Part shown: positions 8,999 through 17,803 of the stretch, in pieces
Layout: each line of letters starts with the position of its first letter
How positions within the stretch are numbered: position 1 is the stretch's first letter
DNA from: Emiliania huxleyi CCMP1516
Taxonomy: Eukaryota > Haptophyta > Isochrysidales > Noelaerhabdaceae
Length of the DNA stretch: 20,651 nt
Reading direction: 5' to 3'
Assembly: GCF_000372725.1 (NCBI RefSeq)
Contig: NW_005196656.1
Location: 1-20,651 of the forward strand
Notes under the pieces: model-generated
Seen by the model: the letters and a program-made list of their open reading frames with translations, nothing else
Told to the model about the DNA's origin: nothing
Database searches by the model: none
Made by a program: the position numbers and the translations under genes

Positions 8999-9358
8999 AT
9001 GCCCTGCGTGGATGTCTCGGACTGGCACAACGGCCCCCGCCCCGGCGGCGCGCTTACCTGCAGCGACTACCAGGCCAGGGGCTACTGCCGGCACGGCCAA
9101 ATCTCTCGCGGCTCGGAATGGGCAAGCGGAGCTGCGTTCCATTTCCCGGAGCGTGGCTGTTGTGCTTGTGGACGCAGCCGCCACCGTCTAGGTCATGGTG
9201 CGCTTCAAAACAGAAGCACAGGCCGCAACAGTAGTGGCATGGTTGGCAGCAGTGGCAGCGGTCCCGCGGGGAGAGCGCGCTACCCTCTGTCTGTAGCATC
9301 AGGTGCAAACAAAGGACAGAGTGGGTGGAATTACTCCCTCTCCATCACAACACTATAA
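8999..9358 (+). CDS. cysteine-rich domain ORF, possibly partial
   Basis: From ATG 8999 the frame opens MPCVDVSDWHNG, followed by LTCSDYQARGYCRHG and FPERGCCACG. The order Trp, C-x-x-Y-x(4)-YC and a terminal CC-x-CG is the signature of short cysteine-rich repeats seen in many extracellular proteins of dinoflagellates, stramenopiles and haptophytes; their function is not settled. One domain occupies residues 1-60. After CACG the frame becomes Ser/Gly/Arg-rich to a TAA at 9356, and that tail may be intron or untranslated. The frame also extends upstream of the ATG (to 8828), so an earlier exon is possible. Confidence 0.4.
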   Translation: MPCVDVSDWHNGPRPGGALTCSDYQARGYCRHGQISRGSEWASGAAFHFPERGCCACGRSRHRLGHGALQNRSTGRNSSGMVGSSGSGPAGRARYPLSVASGANKGQSGWNYSLSITTL

Positions 9359-9884
9359 CATACCTACAACTATGCAGAATTCCGGAAGGCCGCGCGACGC
9401 TCGCTACTCGTTCTCCGGCCCGCGCCGCCCCCGTGCCACACCGGGTGTGCCCTGTCCTATACGAGAGAGGGATCCCTGGGACCTGTCGTGTGGGTGAATC
9501 CTGCCCAGCATCCTCCCGCCCTCCCCCCTCCGTGTCGCGATGCGCTCCCCGCCCCCGTCCGTTCCCCTGTGGCCTGTGTCCCCAATCGTCCTTCCAAGAT
9601 CCTGCTTGCTCATGCAGGTAAGGGCCCTGTCCTTCTCGTTCGTTCGTTGGTTGGTTGATGAATGCATGAATGAGCAATAATCTGCGAATTGTCGTAAGAT
9701 CGGCCCACGTATGTGCCTAATCAAGGAAAAGCCGGATTTCGGGGATTATTTGTATAGGAGAGTTCCACGCGCCACATCGACGCTCGCTTCCGCTTGTGTT
9801 GAGTCACTCGTTTCAGTTTGGAGCGAGTCAGCAAGAGTTGCACGAGTCAGTGCGGTGGCAGTCCTGCAAGCCAACCAGTGAGGC
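9359..9884. other. intergenic, no gene seen
   Basis: No supported gene. Short tetranucleotide runs (GTTC, GTTG, ATGA) lie at about 9637-9672. This is the presumed promoter region of the gene starting at 9885. Confidence 0.35.
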
Positions 9885-10594
9885 ATGTCGGCCAACTCCG
9901 CGCTGCGACCACCGCAGCTCTTCTCGACGTTCCATGCGATGGCGCCGCGTGTGCTGAGCACCGATGACGACGAGGTAGTCGATGACTTCATCAACCCAGA
10001 GCTGCGAGACGTGCTCGAGGGCATTGACGTCTCGGAAGGTATGCAAACAGACACTGGCAGCCACCAGCCGACACCCGCTGCCACCCAACAATTGAACGCG
10101 CTGCGCCACCTCGGATACCCTTCGCACACACTCCGAATCGCACTGTTCCCACCATGCTGCATCCGGAACAGCGGGTGACACTCCCGCGGCCACTACTACA
10201 CTTGCATGCCACAGGCATCAACGCCTTCCGGTTCATATTCGCCGAGACGTGCAAGGAGGTGGCCAGCAAGCTTGAGGAGGTGGGGCGGCGCGACAGTCAC
10301 AGCAGCGAGCCGCAGGAGGCCAGCGGTGACGACACAGCGCCACCATCACCCTTGGCCTCACCTGCACCGCCGGCCGAGCCGGACGCGCTTGGCGAGGTCA
10401 CTGCCCTCCGCGACTGCCCTCCGGCGAGCTCGTCACTGCTCCACGCGGAAGGGTTCAAGGGGGCGCTGGATCGCAGCTGCACCAATCTGCCGGGCTCGCC
10501 TGTGCTGCATCACACCGACGCGAGCCTCCCCGTCTCCCCCCTCTCGGTCTCCTCCTCCTCCTCGCTCGATTCGAGTGCGCTGAGACACGATTGA
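9885..10594 (+). CDS. unrecognised acidic and Ser/Pro-rich protein
   Basis: Two exons, 9885-10038 and 10215-10594, join across a 176-nt intron with a good donor (G|GTATGC) and acceptor (GCCACAG|GC). The product has 177 residues. Residues 25-52 are acidic (LSTDDDEVVDDFINPELRDV) and run across the splice into EGINAFRFIFAETCKEVASK, which reads as a plausible amphipathic helix. The remainder is low-complexity Pro/Ser/Ala, ending in a poly-Ser stretch and RHD. No family is recognised. It lies 121 bp before the Myb-like gene on the same strand and could be its neighbour or, with an unseen splice, its N-terminus; a disordered acidic protein next to a DNA-binding domain would suit a transcription factor. 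Confidence 0.5.
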
Positions 10595-10715
10595 GACGCA
10601 TTTGGCACACCACCGAGATCGGTTTGAGATACCCTCTCCTCGCAATCAAGCTGAGCGCAGCACTGGCCTCATCTAGCACAACCGTTCGCGGCGTCACCTA
10701 GGCCTTGACGGGGAT

Positions 10716-11548
10716 ATGGTGAGCGATGAATTCGACGAGAACGACGAGAGCGTGATCGGCGAGCGGCTCTCCTCGGGCCGGAGGATGTGGTCGCCAGAGG
10801 AGGACGCCATCCTGGTCAGAGTGCTCAGCCAGGAGCCGCTCCCGCCACGCAAGTGGCCCGCCGTCCAAAAGGTGACTAAAGCGACACTTGTGTCAACCTT
10901 CCGAGACACTCGCTGACACTCCCTGGGCTTGTATGATTCATTGCGCACCCCCCGTCCCAAGCTGCTTGCCGCACACCTCGTACGGGCCCTGTCTGGCGGC
11001 AGGCGCTGCCCACTTACCGCAGCATTGACTCAATCCGAAACCGGTGGGCCAAGCTCCGGCAGCGACGCGGCGGCTCGATCCGGCAGCAGGCGTGGCACAC
11101 ACCCTGCAGTCTCTGTTCTGGCTGCGCTCGCTTGCCCCACAGCCCGCTCTCTCACGTTTTGCGCCCTCGCCGCCTCTCTCGGACCGTTGCCGCACCCGGC
11201 GTCAGGCGGCACCCTACCCGACCCTGCGGCGCGATGCGAACTTTCCGCTGCCCTGGACCGCGGAGGAGGACCAGTTTGTGCTGCAGCAGGTCCATCGGAT
11301 CGGGCCAAATTGGCGGCAGGCGTGGGCCCGCCTGAGAGTCCAGCACATAGAGAGATGACTGCTCAACCTTAACCCCTGCCTTCTACGTTAGCCAACTATC
11401 CTCCTATCACCTGCCTCTCCTTGCACCTGCCCAGATCGCCATCAAGATGGATTGCGACCGCTCCGCCTCGTCAGTGCGCAACCGATACTTGCGCATCATC
11501 GGTTGCGCCGCGCGTCGCATGACGCCTGCAGCCGCTGAACCGTCGTAG
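10716..11548 (+). CDS. Myb/SANT-like two-repeat protein
   Basis: Four exons (10716-10871, 11003-11089, 11206-11319 and 11435-11548) join in phase 0 at every junction and give 156 residues. Repeat 1 has Trp25 (MWSPEEDAILVRVL), Trp47 (KWPAV) and Trp67 (SIRNRWAKLR). Repeat 2 has Trp98 (PWTAEEDQFVLQQV), Trp117 (IGPNWRQ) and Tyr137 (SSVRNRYLRII) in place of the third Trp. The spaced aromatics and the acidic EED in the first helix of each repeat are diagnostic of Myb DNA-binding domains, so a nuclear DNA-binding role is expected. Introns 2 and 3 are GC-AG (CAG|GCGTGG). The frame is open a little upstream of the ATG, so a further 5' exon is possible. Confidence 0.85.
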
Positions 11549-12228
11549 AGGCTGGTCGCTTGGTGGGTGCTCGACGCCTTGTTGGACCCGACGCAGTCTC
11601 TATTCGCCACCAGCCTGCGCTTTGAGCCGACCAAATACTCCGAGAAGAAGGCTCTTTCGTCTTTGCTTCAGAGGCTGATTGGAGCAAGTCTTGACGCGGC
11701 GGCGCATACGACTCTGACCCGCACTGCCATCTACGTTTGCAGCACCAGCGCCCTCATCGCTTACATGTTGGCCTCACGGGGAAGGAGGTTGGCCCACCCA
11801 GCGATGTTATAGGAGTCACATAGGGGTCGGCCTTCAGTCGTGTGTCAAATAAGGGGTGTTTATGAGATTGCCCTATCAAAGAGCCCAGGGGCGGTTAGAT
11901 ACGCGTCCAGGAATAACGGCCGTCTGTGCTGCGCGCCATCCGTGCTCTGCGGCTCGTATCTCGTGCTATAATACCCTATATACGTGGCTACCCCTCCCCG
12001 CGAGCCGACGAGACCGTCCGGCCGGCGTCGCGGACGCAAGTCTGCAACGTGAAAGCATCCACCAGCGCGGGGTGCACAAGGCTTCTCAGAAAGAACGGTT
12101 CAAGCTAAACGTAAAACAGCGGGCACCCGCACGCCGCAGGCGCAGCCTTGTGGCTCTCGTCACTAATCCCATCTGTTCTCGTCTCCCAGAGTTTGACGGT
12201 TTTATTTTATTTTTATTTATTTGGCTCG
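11549..12228. other. intergenic between convergent genes
   Basis: This stretch separates the 3' ends of the Myb-like gene (+) and the PLD gene (-). Several ORFs of 60-180 codons are open by composition but lack motifs. Downstream of the PLD stop, the minus strand reads AAATAAATAAAAATAAAATA (within about 12200-12222), a plausible polyadenylation region. Confidence 0.4.
12198..12224 (-). terminator. likely polyadenylation region of the PLD gene
   Basis: On the minus strand, two AATAAA-type hexamers and a run of A/T-only sequence begin a few bases after the TGA at 12229-12231. This is one of the most AT-rich tracts in the window. The match to the AATAAA consensus is visible; its use in this lineage is assumed. 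Confidence 0.4.
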
Positions 12229-14686
12229 TCACTGCCATAGCTCCTCCCATTGCGCTCTTGCGTCCGAGTAGGCGCGGCCCTTCGGGTCGCTCCACCCCGG
12301 CTCCGCGAGCAAGTCGTGACCCGGCGCGATCGGCCGTGCGCGCGCAAAGAGCTTGTCGAGCGCAGAGTCGAGCGTCGCGCAGAACTCGGCGTCGGCCACG
12401 AGCACGTTGAGCTCATCGTACGGCAGCAACCCCTGGTGGACCGGCAAGTTCATCGAGCCGCGCACGAGGTTCGCCGAGCCGAGGAACGCGAGGTCGCCCT
12501 GCGTGGAACTGCTGCTGCCACCGTACCCGCCCGCGCCGTCGCCGCCCGCGCCGTCGCCGCCCGCGCCGTCGCCGCGCAACGCGAGAGTCGCCTTTGCATG
12601 CACCATCACTGGCGAGAGGAAAAGCCGCAGCGTGGGCCAGCCTCCGTCGAGAAGCGCCTGCGCCGCCTTCCGGTTTTCGTGCGCGTAGACGTTCGCGCAC
12701 TCAGGCAGCAACAGCTCGACGACCGCGCCGCGCCGCAGCGCCTACGCGTGTTGCGAGTACACCAAAGTCAAAAACAACACAAACAAGTCCGGGTGCGAAG
12801 CCGTTGTGCAGCGTATTCGTCGCATGGCGCTGCTGATACAGCGCCCAGGGTGGTGAATACGATGCAAGGCAGCGGAGTGCGTGTCTTCTCGAGGGCGAGT
12901 TTGAAGAGAGGCGTGTGATCCGCATCTAGGACGCCGCGCAAACTCGAGCAGCTCGACGCCCCACCGGTGGCCGAGGTACGCCATCGCGACGCGGTAGCGG
13001 CCGAAGCGGGTGTCGCCGAAGAGCGCGCGGAAGGTTGGCTCGATCTCGTGCCTGCGAGGGCAGCCGAGGGGCGGGTGAGGTGCGGGCGGCGAGGTGTGGG
13101 CGAGGTGCGAGGTGTGGGCGAGGTGTGGGCGAGGTGTGGGTGAGGTGCGAGGTGTGGGCGAGGTGTGGGCGAGGTGTGGGTGAGGTGCGGGCGGCGAGGT
13201 GTGGGCGAGGTGCGAGGTGTGGGCGAGGTGTGGGCGAGGTGTGGGCGAGGTGTGGGCGAGGTGTGGGTGAGGTGCGAGGTGTGGGCGAGGTGTGGGCGAG
13301 ATGGAGGGTGGCTGGGGAGTGGGCGAGGTGTGGCCGTGGAGGGCTCCAGCGCCGACCAACGCGACGGCTCCTCTCGTCTCTCCGCTAATCTCGCGCCGGC
13401 CCTGCTCGCGCCGGTTGCACACAAACTCGACGGCCGGCGGAGCGAGCGACAGCGACGCGCGTGGCAAGTAGCGGCCGTCGCACGCGCCGCCTCCTCCTCC
13501 CGATGCGCCGGCGTCGACATCGCACTCGCCTCCGACGAGGACGTCTTCTGCGCCGTCCGGCCACGAGGAGCGGAGTGGCGAGAGGAGGTCGCCCAGCAGG
13601 CTGCGGGCAGGTGTCGGGCTGCTGAGCGGCAGGGAGCCAAGGGACGGTGGCGGGAGGGGCTCGGCAGAGGACGTCCGGCCAGTGCCTGGCCGATGCTCGG
13701 CGAGGCTCTAGCAGCCATCTGGCGCGCGGGTGTGTGGCGGTGGGAGCTTCTCGAAAGCGACGTCGCCTGCGATCGAAGACGAGAGAGCGCACGAGGACGC
13801 GAAGCTCGTACAGCAGCGAGAAGGGACCTCCGAGCGCCGTCGTGCTGCCCGCGGCCCGCCCGCCCGCCAGCGCCAGCGAGCTGGCGGAAATGGCAGCGCC
13901 GCCAGTCGTCGTGAGTGCGGTGGTGGCGAAGGCGGCGGTGGCGGCGAAGGCGGCGGTGGCGGCAAAGGCAGTGGTGGCGGCGAGGGCGGCGAGGGTGGCG
14001 GCGGCGACGACGGGGCCGGCGTAGGCGGCGGCGCGGCGAGCGCCAAGGTCGCTGGCGGCGGCGGTGGGTGATTTCCGCTCCGGGCCACCCCACAGAGAGA
14101 GGCGGAGCCGCTCTGCTTGCGGCGGCGGCAGCCGCACAGCAAAGTCCTCCCAGTCGTCAAACCGATCGCCGAGGTTGATGCCCCCGAGGATGGCGGCCTC
14201 GCCGGCGCGCCGCGCGAAGAGCGCATACTTTGCGTGATCGGGCTTGGACCGATAGGTCACGTCGCACCAGTCGTGGCGGCGCGCCAGCTCCGCAACCCGA
14301 GGGATGAGTGTGTCTGTCCTCTCGATCAGCCGCGAGATCTCGGACACGTATGACACGTCAAGCACGAAGCTGACATGCACGCCGCGCCCGCCGGCCGTTT
14401 CCAGCGCATCGAGCACGCGCGCGCTAGAGTCGCCGCCCTCCAGCAGGTACAGGCCAAGTTCGACCGTGTCTCCCGCAGTGGCGAGCGCGACCTCGTCGAC
14501 CAGCGATCCCACCAACTGGCCGTACGAGGTCAGCAGCTCGGGTCTGCTGCAGCTGGCATCGGCGCTAGCGATGGTCGAGGGCTCTGGCCTGGTGCAAGCG
14601 ATGGCCGCGGATTGACGATTGGTAGGCGTTAGCGCGGGCAGTAACGAGAGGAGCGCCTGACGCGTCGGGGCGGCGAGCAACGACAT
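12229..14686 (-). CDS. phospholipase D superfamily protein (cardiolipin synthase-like)
   Basis: Start ATG 14686, first exon to about 14089. Supported later exons are about 13720-13397, 13051-12940 and 12741-12229. Any exon between 13720 and 14089 is unresolved. Motif 1 is HAKYALFARR...GGINLGDR (His151, Lys153) followed by DDWEDFAV. Motif 2 is MVHAKATL...AFLGSANL followed by DELNVLV. Between them lie VEFVCNRREQGR, joined across a GC-AG intron to HEIEPTFRALFGDTR, then RRGAVVELLLPECANVYAHENRKAAQALL, as in PLD-type phosphatidyl or cardiolipin transferases. The Asp usual in HxK(x)4D is absent in both motifs as read. A glycine-rich GDGAGG repeat sits between HAK and GSAN and may be a 66-nt unrecognised intron. 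Lipid head-group transfer or hydrolysis at a membrane is expected. Confidence 0.8.
12742..12939 (-). other. introner-like GC-AG intron in the PLD gene
   Basis: The intron runs TTT|GCGCGGCG...CACGCGTAG|GCGCTGCGG, is 198 nt and lies in phase 0. Its sense strand contains GATCACACGCC, then CTCGAGAAGACACGCACTCC, then GTATTCACCACCCT and GGTGTAC-CGCAA before the terminal TAG. The same words occur in the same order in the transporter intron at 18889-19026. It contains stop codons, and removing it restores the continuous PLD sequence VELLEFALRRGAVVELL. Confidence 0.85.
13066..13335 (-). repeat. 12-bp minisatellite inside a PLD intron
   Basis: The sense (minus) strand carries tandem copies of CTCGCCCACACC, with shorter variants CTCGCACC and TCACCCACACC. 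They fill most of the 345-nt GC-AG intron at 13052-13396. The intron begins GCGCGAGAT and the next exon begins GCACGAGAT. Long HTSPTPRP-type ORFs here are artefacts of the repeat. Confidence 0.8.
13912..14068. repeat. GGC/GGT-rich microsatellite in the PLD gene
   Basis: The + strand is a run of GGTGGCGGCGAAGGCGGC-type repeats. It directly follows the predicted 3' end of PLD exon 1 in transcript order. It is probably intronic; if translated it would give long Ala/Thr or Pro runs that do not belong in a PLD domain. Confidence 0.6.
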
Positions 14687-14689
14687 ATA

Positions 14690-15042
14690 TCACTGAAAGC
14701 TGCACGAAAGCCTTTGGGGCGGTACTGTCTTCACAGCCTTGTTATGAGAACAAAATACGTCCTCTGGCGCTGTGCGCTGGTCTGTGAGAGGTTGAGGTGC
14801 GAGTCCTGGAGGCCCTGGGGATGGGGGGAGACTACCCGCGGGCCTAGAAGGCCCGCGCGCAAGGGGGTGGGACATTGAGACCGGTCATGAACGAGTGCGC
14901 GACACGCATGTTCACACAAAAACACAACCCCGGCCCCAAGACGCACAAGCTCAGACAGTCGAGAAAGGGTACAAAAACACAACCCCGGCCCCAAGACACA
15001 AAAACACAACCCCGGCCCCAAGACGCACAAGTGTCTTCACAG
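14690..15042 (+). repeat. triple repeat before the copia element
   Basis: The word ACAAAAACACAACCCCGGCC with CCAAG occurs three times (about 14916, 14971 and 14998); the outer copies continue into ACGCACAAG. TGTCTTCACAGCC occurs at 14726-14738 and again at 15032-15044, bracketing the repeats. The region lies between the PLD start (14686, minus) and the first copia-like codons. It may be a remnant of the 5' part of the retroelement, but no LTR could be matched to the 3' side. Confidence 0.5.
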
Positions 15043-17363
15043 CCTGTGTCGTCTACCTCTTTTCGACCAAGGTGATCCAGGTCGTCGCCAAGCTGCGCGT
15101 CTGGGAGGACCAGTTTCCTGGCCTCAAAGGGCATCGCTACGCGTGGTTCCCCAGTGATGAGGCGCTTCCCCCTGACAGCGGCGTTCCAGAGTCAGTTTCC
15201 GCCCCGCCGCCCGACCGGCCTGACGCTCCCGAACCTGCTGCTGGTCCGGCGCAGCAGCAGCCGCAACCACAAGGCAGAGCTGAGCGCTCCGTTCGCGAAA
15301 CCACCGCTAACGCTCGCGGCGATGACGCGCCTGCTCCCGCTCCTGCGCCGCCCTCGACGCCTCCCGCGCCTTCTCCCGCCACTCCTGCCGCGACTCGCTC
15401 AGGAGGGGCCACCGTCGAGGTCCCCGTCGAAGTCACGCGCCTCCCACCTCGCGCTACCGAACCCGTCAGGATGCGTAGCCTCACTCCACCTCGCCGCTCA
15501 GCTCGCATTCGTGCTCAGCACCTTGGTCAGCTCGCCTGCGCCTTCCTCGTTGCCTTCATCGCCCCAGTTCCGCGCCTCTCAGCCAACATGGCCGCCGCTC
15601 TTGTCGCCAACGCCGTTCACGGCGAGTGCCGTGCCGACGACTTCCTCGCAGTCGACAACTCGCTTGGCGCCGTCGACGCCGCCTTCTTCGGCTACGACTC
15701 GTCCAACGACACTGCCCTCGTCACCGCCGCTCGCAGCGCTGGCGGCGCCTACTCTGTCACGCTGACGTCCGATCAAGGCGCCCTCCGAGTTCCGAAGAGC
15801 TACCGGCAAGCGATGTCGAGCCCACAGGCCGAGCAGTGGCGCGAGGCGATTGCCAAGGAGCTCGCCGGCCTCGTCGCTCTCAAGACGTGGGACCTCGTTC
15901 CTCTTGCCTCCGTGCCTACCAGCGCCAACGTGATGCATTGCCACTTCGTTTTTGCCATCAAGCGGAAGGCCGACGGGTCCATCGACAAGTTCAAGGCACG
16001 CCTCGTCGCCGACGGAAACACGCAGAAGCATGGTGTTGACTTTGACCGCGTCTTCGCCACTGTTGTCAAGGCTCTCACCATCCGGCTCGTTCTCGCCATT
16101 GCTGCCGCGCGTGACTACAACCTCAGCTCCCTCGACATTCGCCAGGCGTACCTTCAGGCCGCCCTCGATGAGGATCTCTACATGCGCGCCCCGCCCGGCG
16201 TCAACAACCGCGGCGGAGAGCTCGTATGCAAGCTACGCCGCAGCCTCTACGGGCTCAAGCAGGCTGGTCGTGAATGGGCTCAGCTCCTCTCTTCCTTCCT
16301 CGTGTCGTGGGGCTTTGTGCGCTCGACCATCGATGTCTGCCTCTACACCTACGAGAAGGACGGCACCGTCCTGTGGGCTCTCGTCTATGTCGACGACATT
16401 CTCCTCGCCGACAACTGCCCCAACTTACGTGCGCGCTTTGTTGCCGACATCTCGCGACGCTTCCCTACCGAGGACAAGGGCGAGCTCGAATGGATCCTCA
16501 ACACCGCGATCACTCGCGACCGCGCTGCTCGTTCTCTGACCTTGTCTCAGGGCCTCTACACCGCCGACCTCGTCGCGAAGTTCGAGTCGTACTTTGATCG
16601 CTCGCGCTCGCGCCACTTCGACTCGCCGATTGAGGAAGGCCTCGAGCTCTCTCCCGCCGATCAGCCCGTTCTCGGCTCCGTCGAGTACGACGAGATGTCC
16701 AAGTTTCGCGATGCGTACATGGCCATCGTCGGCGGGCTCCTTTGGCTTGCGAATATGACGCGCGTCGACATCGCCTACTCCGCCTCGCAGCTCGCTCGGT
16801 TCATGACCAACCCCGGCCCGTCGCACTTTAAGGCTGCGATTCGTGTCCTCGTCTACTTGCGCGACACCGCTGACCGCGCTCTTGTCATGCGCCCTGATCC
16901 CGTCCGTGGCCTCGAGAGCTTTGTCGACTCTAGCTGGGCGACCAAGTTTTCGTGCTCCGGCGGGATGTTCTTCTACTACGGGTGCCTGTTTCATTGGTTC
17001 TCCAAGATGCAGCGCTCCGTCACGCTTTCGAGCGCCGAGGCCGAGTTCTTCGGCGCCATGCTCGCCGCCAAGGAAGTTATCTTCATCCGCGAGCTACTGA
17101 TCGACCTCGGTTTCATCATCGACGCCCCCAGCGTCATCAAGTGCGACTCCAAGTCCGCCGTCGGCATGGCCTTCGACCCCGTCGCATTCAAGAAGACCAA
17201 GCACATCCTGCGCGCCGCCGAGTTCCTCCGTGACCTTGTCGCACGCGAGGTCGTCTCTGTCGAGCACCTCCCCGGCGCTGTGATGCTCGCCGACATCCTC
17301 ACCAAGGCTGCCTCTCGCGCCGTCTTTGTCGAGCTGATCAAGCAGCTCGACACCTTTGCATGA
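15043..17363 (+). mobile_element. Ty1/copia retrotransposon, 5'-truncated polyprotein
   Basis: One uninterrupted frame ends at TGA 17361. It begins with a segment that may be the end of integrase (GLKGHRYAWFP) and a Pro/Ala-rich linker. Reverse transcriptase follows, opening WREAIAKELAGL, then KARLVADGNTQKHGVDF, LDIRQAYLQAALDE, RRSLYGLKQAGREW and YVDD (16385-16396). RNase H is marked by FVDSSW, LSSAEAEFFGAM and CDKS-type CDSKSA, then KHILRAAEFLRDLV and ADILTKA. This order, RT then RNase H at the C-terminus, is that of copia. Gag, protease and the zinc-finger/DDE core of integrase are absent, and no ATG starts the frame. The lack of stops over 2.3 kb suggests recent activity or a spliced or mis-assembled 5' end. 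Confidence 0.92.
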
Positions 17364-17803
17364 TCACGTCAGTTGCGCTCTAGGGGCTGTAGTTAGTCCC
17401 CCTTTTCACTGTGTTGTGTCCCTCGCACCCCCGTGCTCTGGCCAGGAGGGGCTGTTCCCGGGGGCATAACTCCCCCACAGCGCAGACGTTCACACTTCCA
17501 CACCCACAGTGCCCGTCCAAGACTGCCCGTCCAAGACTTGTCTTGTTGGTCCTGGACCTGTCTGTTGTAACTGCTTGATTTTATGTCGTTTCGCTCCATC
17601 ACGCTCTCGTTCCCCTCGATGCTGGCGTTCGCCGCGCTCCATTGCCTCGCGCGCGCGTCCTCTCTGCCGATGGCATCGTTCAGGAGGCTTCGCAACGTGG
17701 GGTAAAATTCTTTTGGGGGTCGCTTGGCGCCGGACGTTGTAGCTGTGAGCGCTGTCAGAGCGGTGTTTCGACACCGATATCGTTCAAGGAGAACGATAGT
17801 CTC
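17364..17803. other. copia 3' flank and transporter leader
   Basis: A purine-rich stretch, CCAGGAGGGGC, at about 17441-17451 could be the polypurine tract, with the LTR beginning TGTTCCCGG at about 17452; no second LTR was found to confirm it. CTGCCCGTCCAAGACT-type words repeat at 17511-17536. A 40-codon ORF (MSFRSITLSF...) starts at 17583 and ends before the transporter ATG; it may be an upstream ORF. Confidence 0.35.

Noticed and set aside
11567..11812. 81-codon ORF after the Myb gene
   Set aside because: There is no ATG start, no motif, and the position fits a 3' untranslated region.
12768..14093. 441-codon minus-strand ORF rich in HTSPTPRP
   Set aside because: It is produced by the CTCGCCCACACC minisatellite and GC-rich codons; it is out of frame with the PLD motifs.
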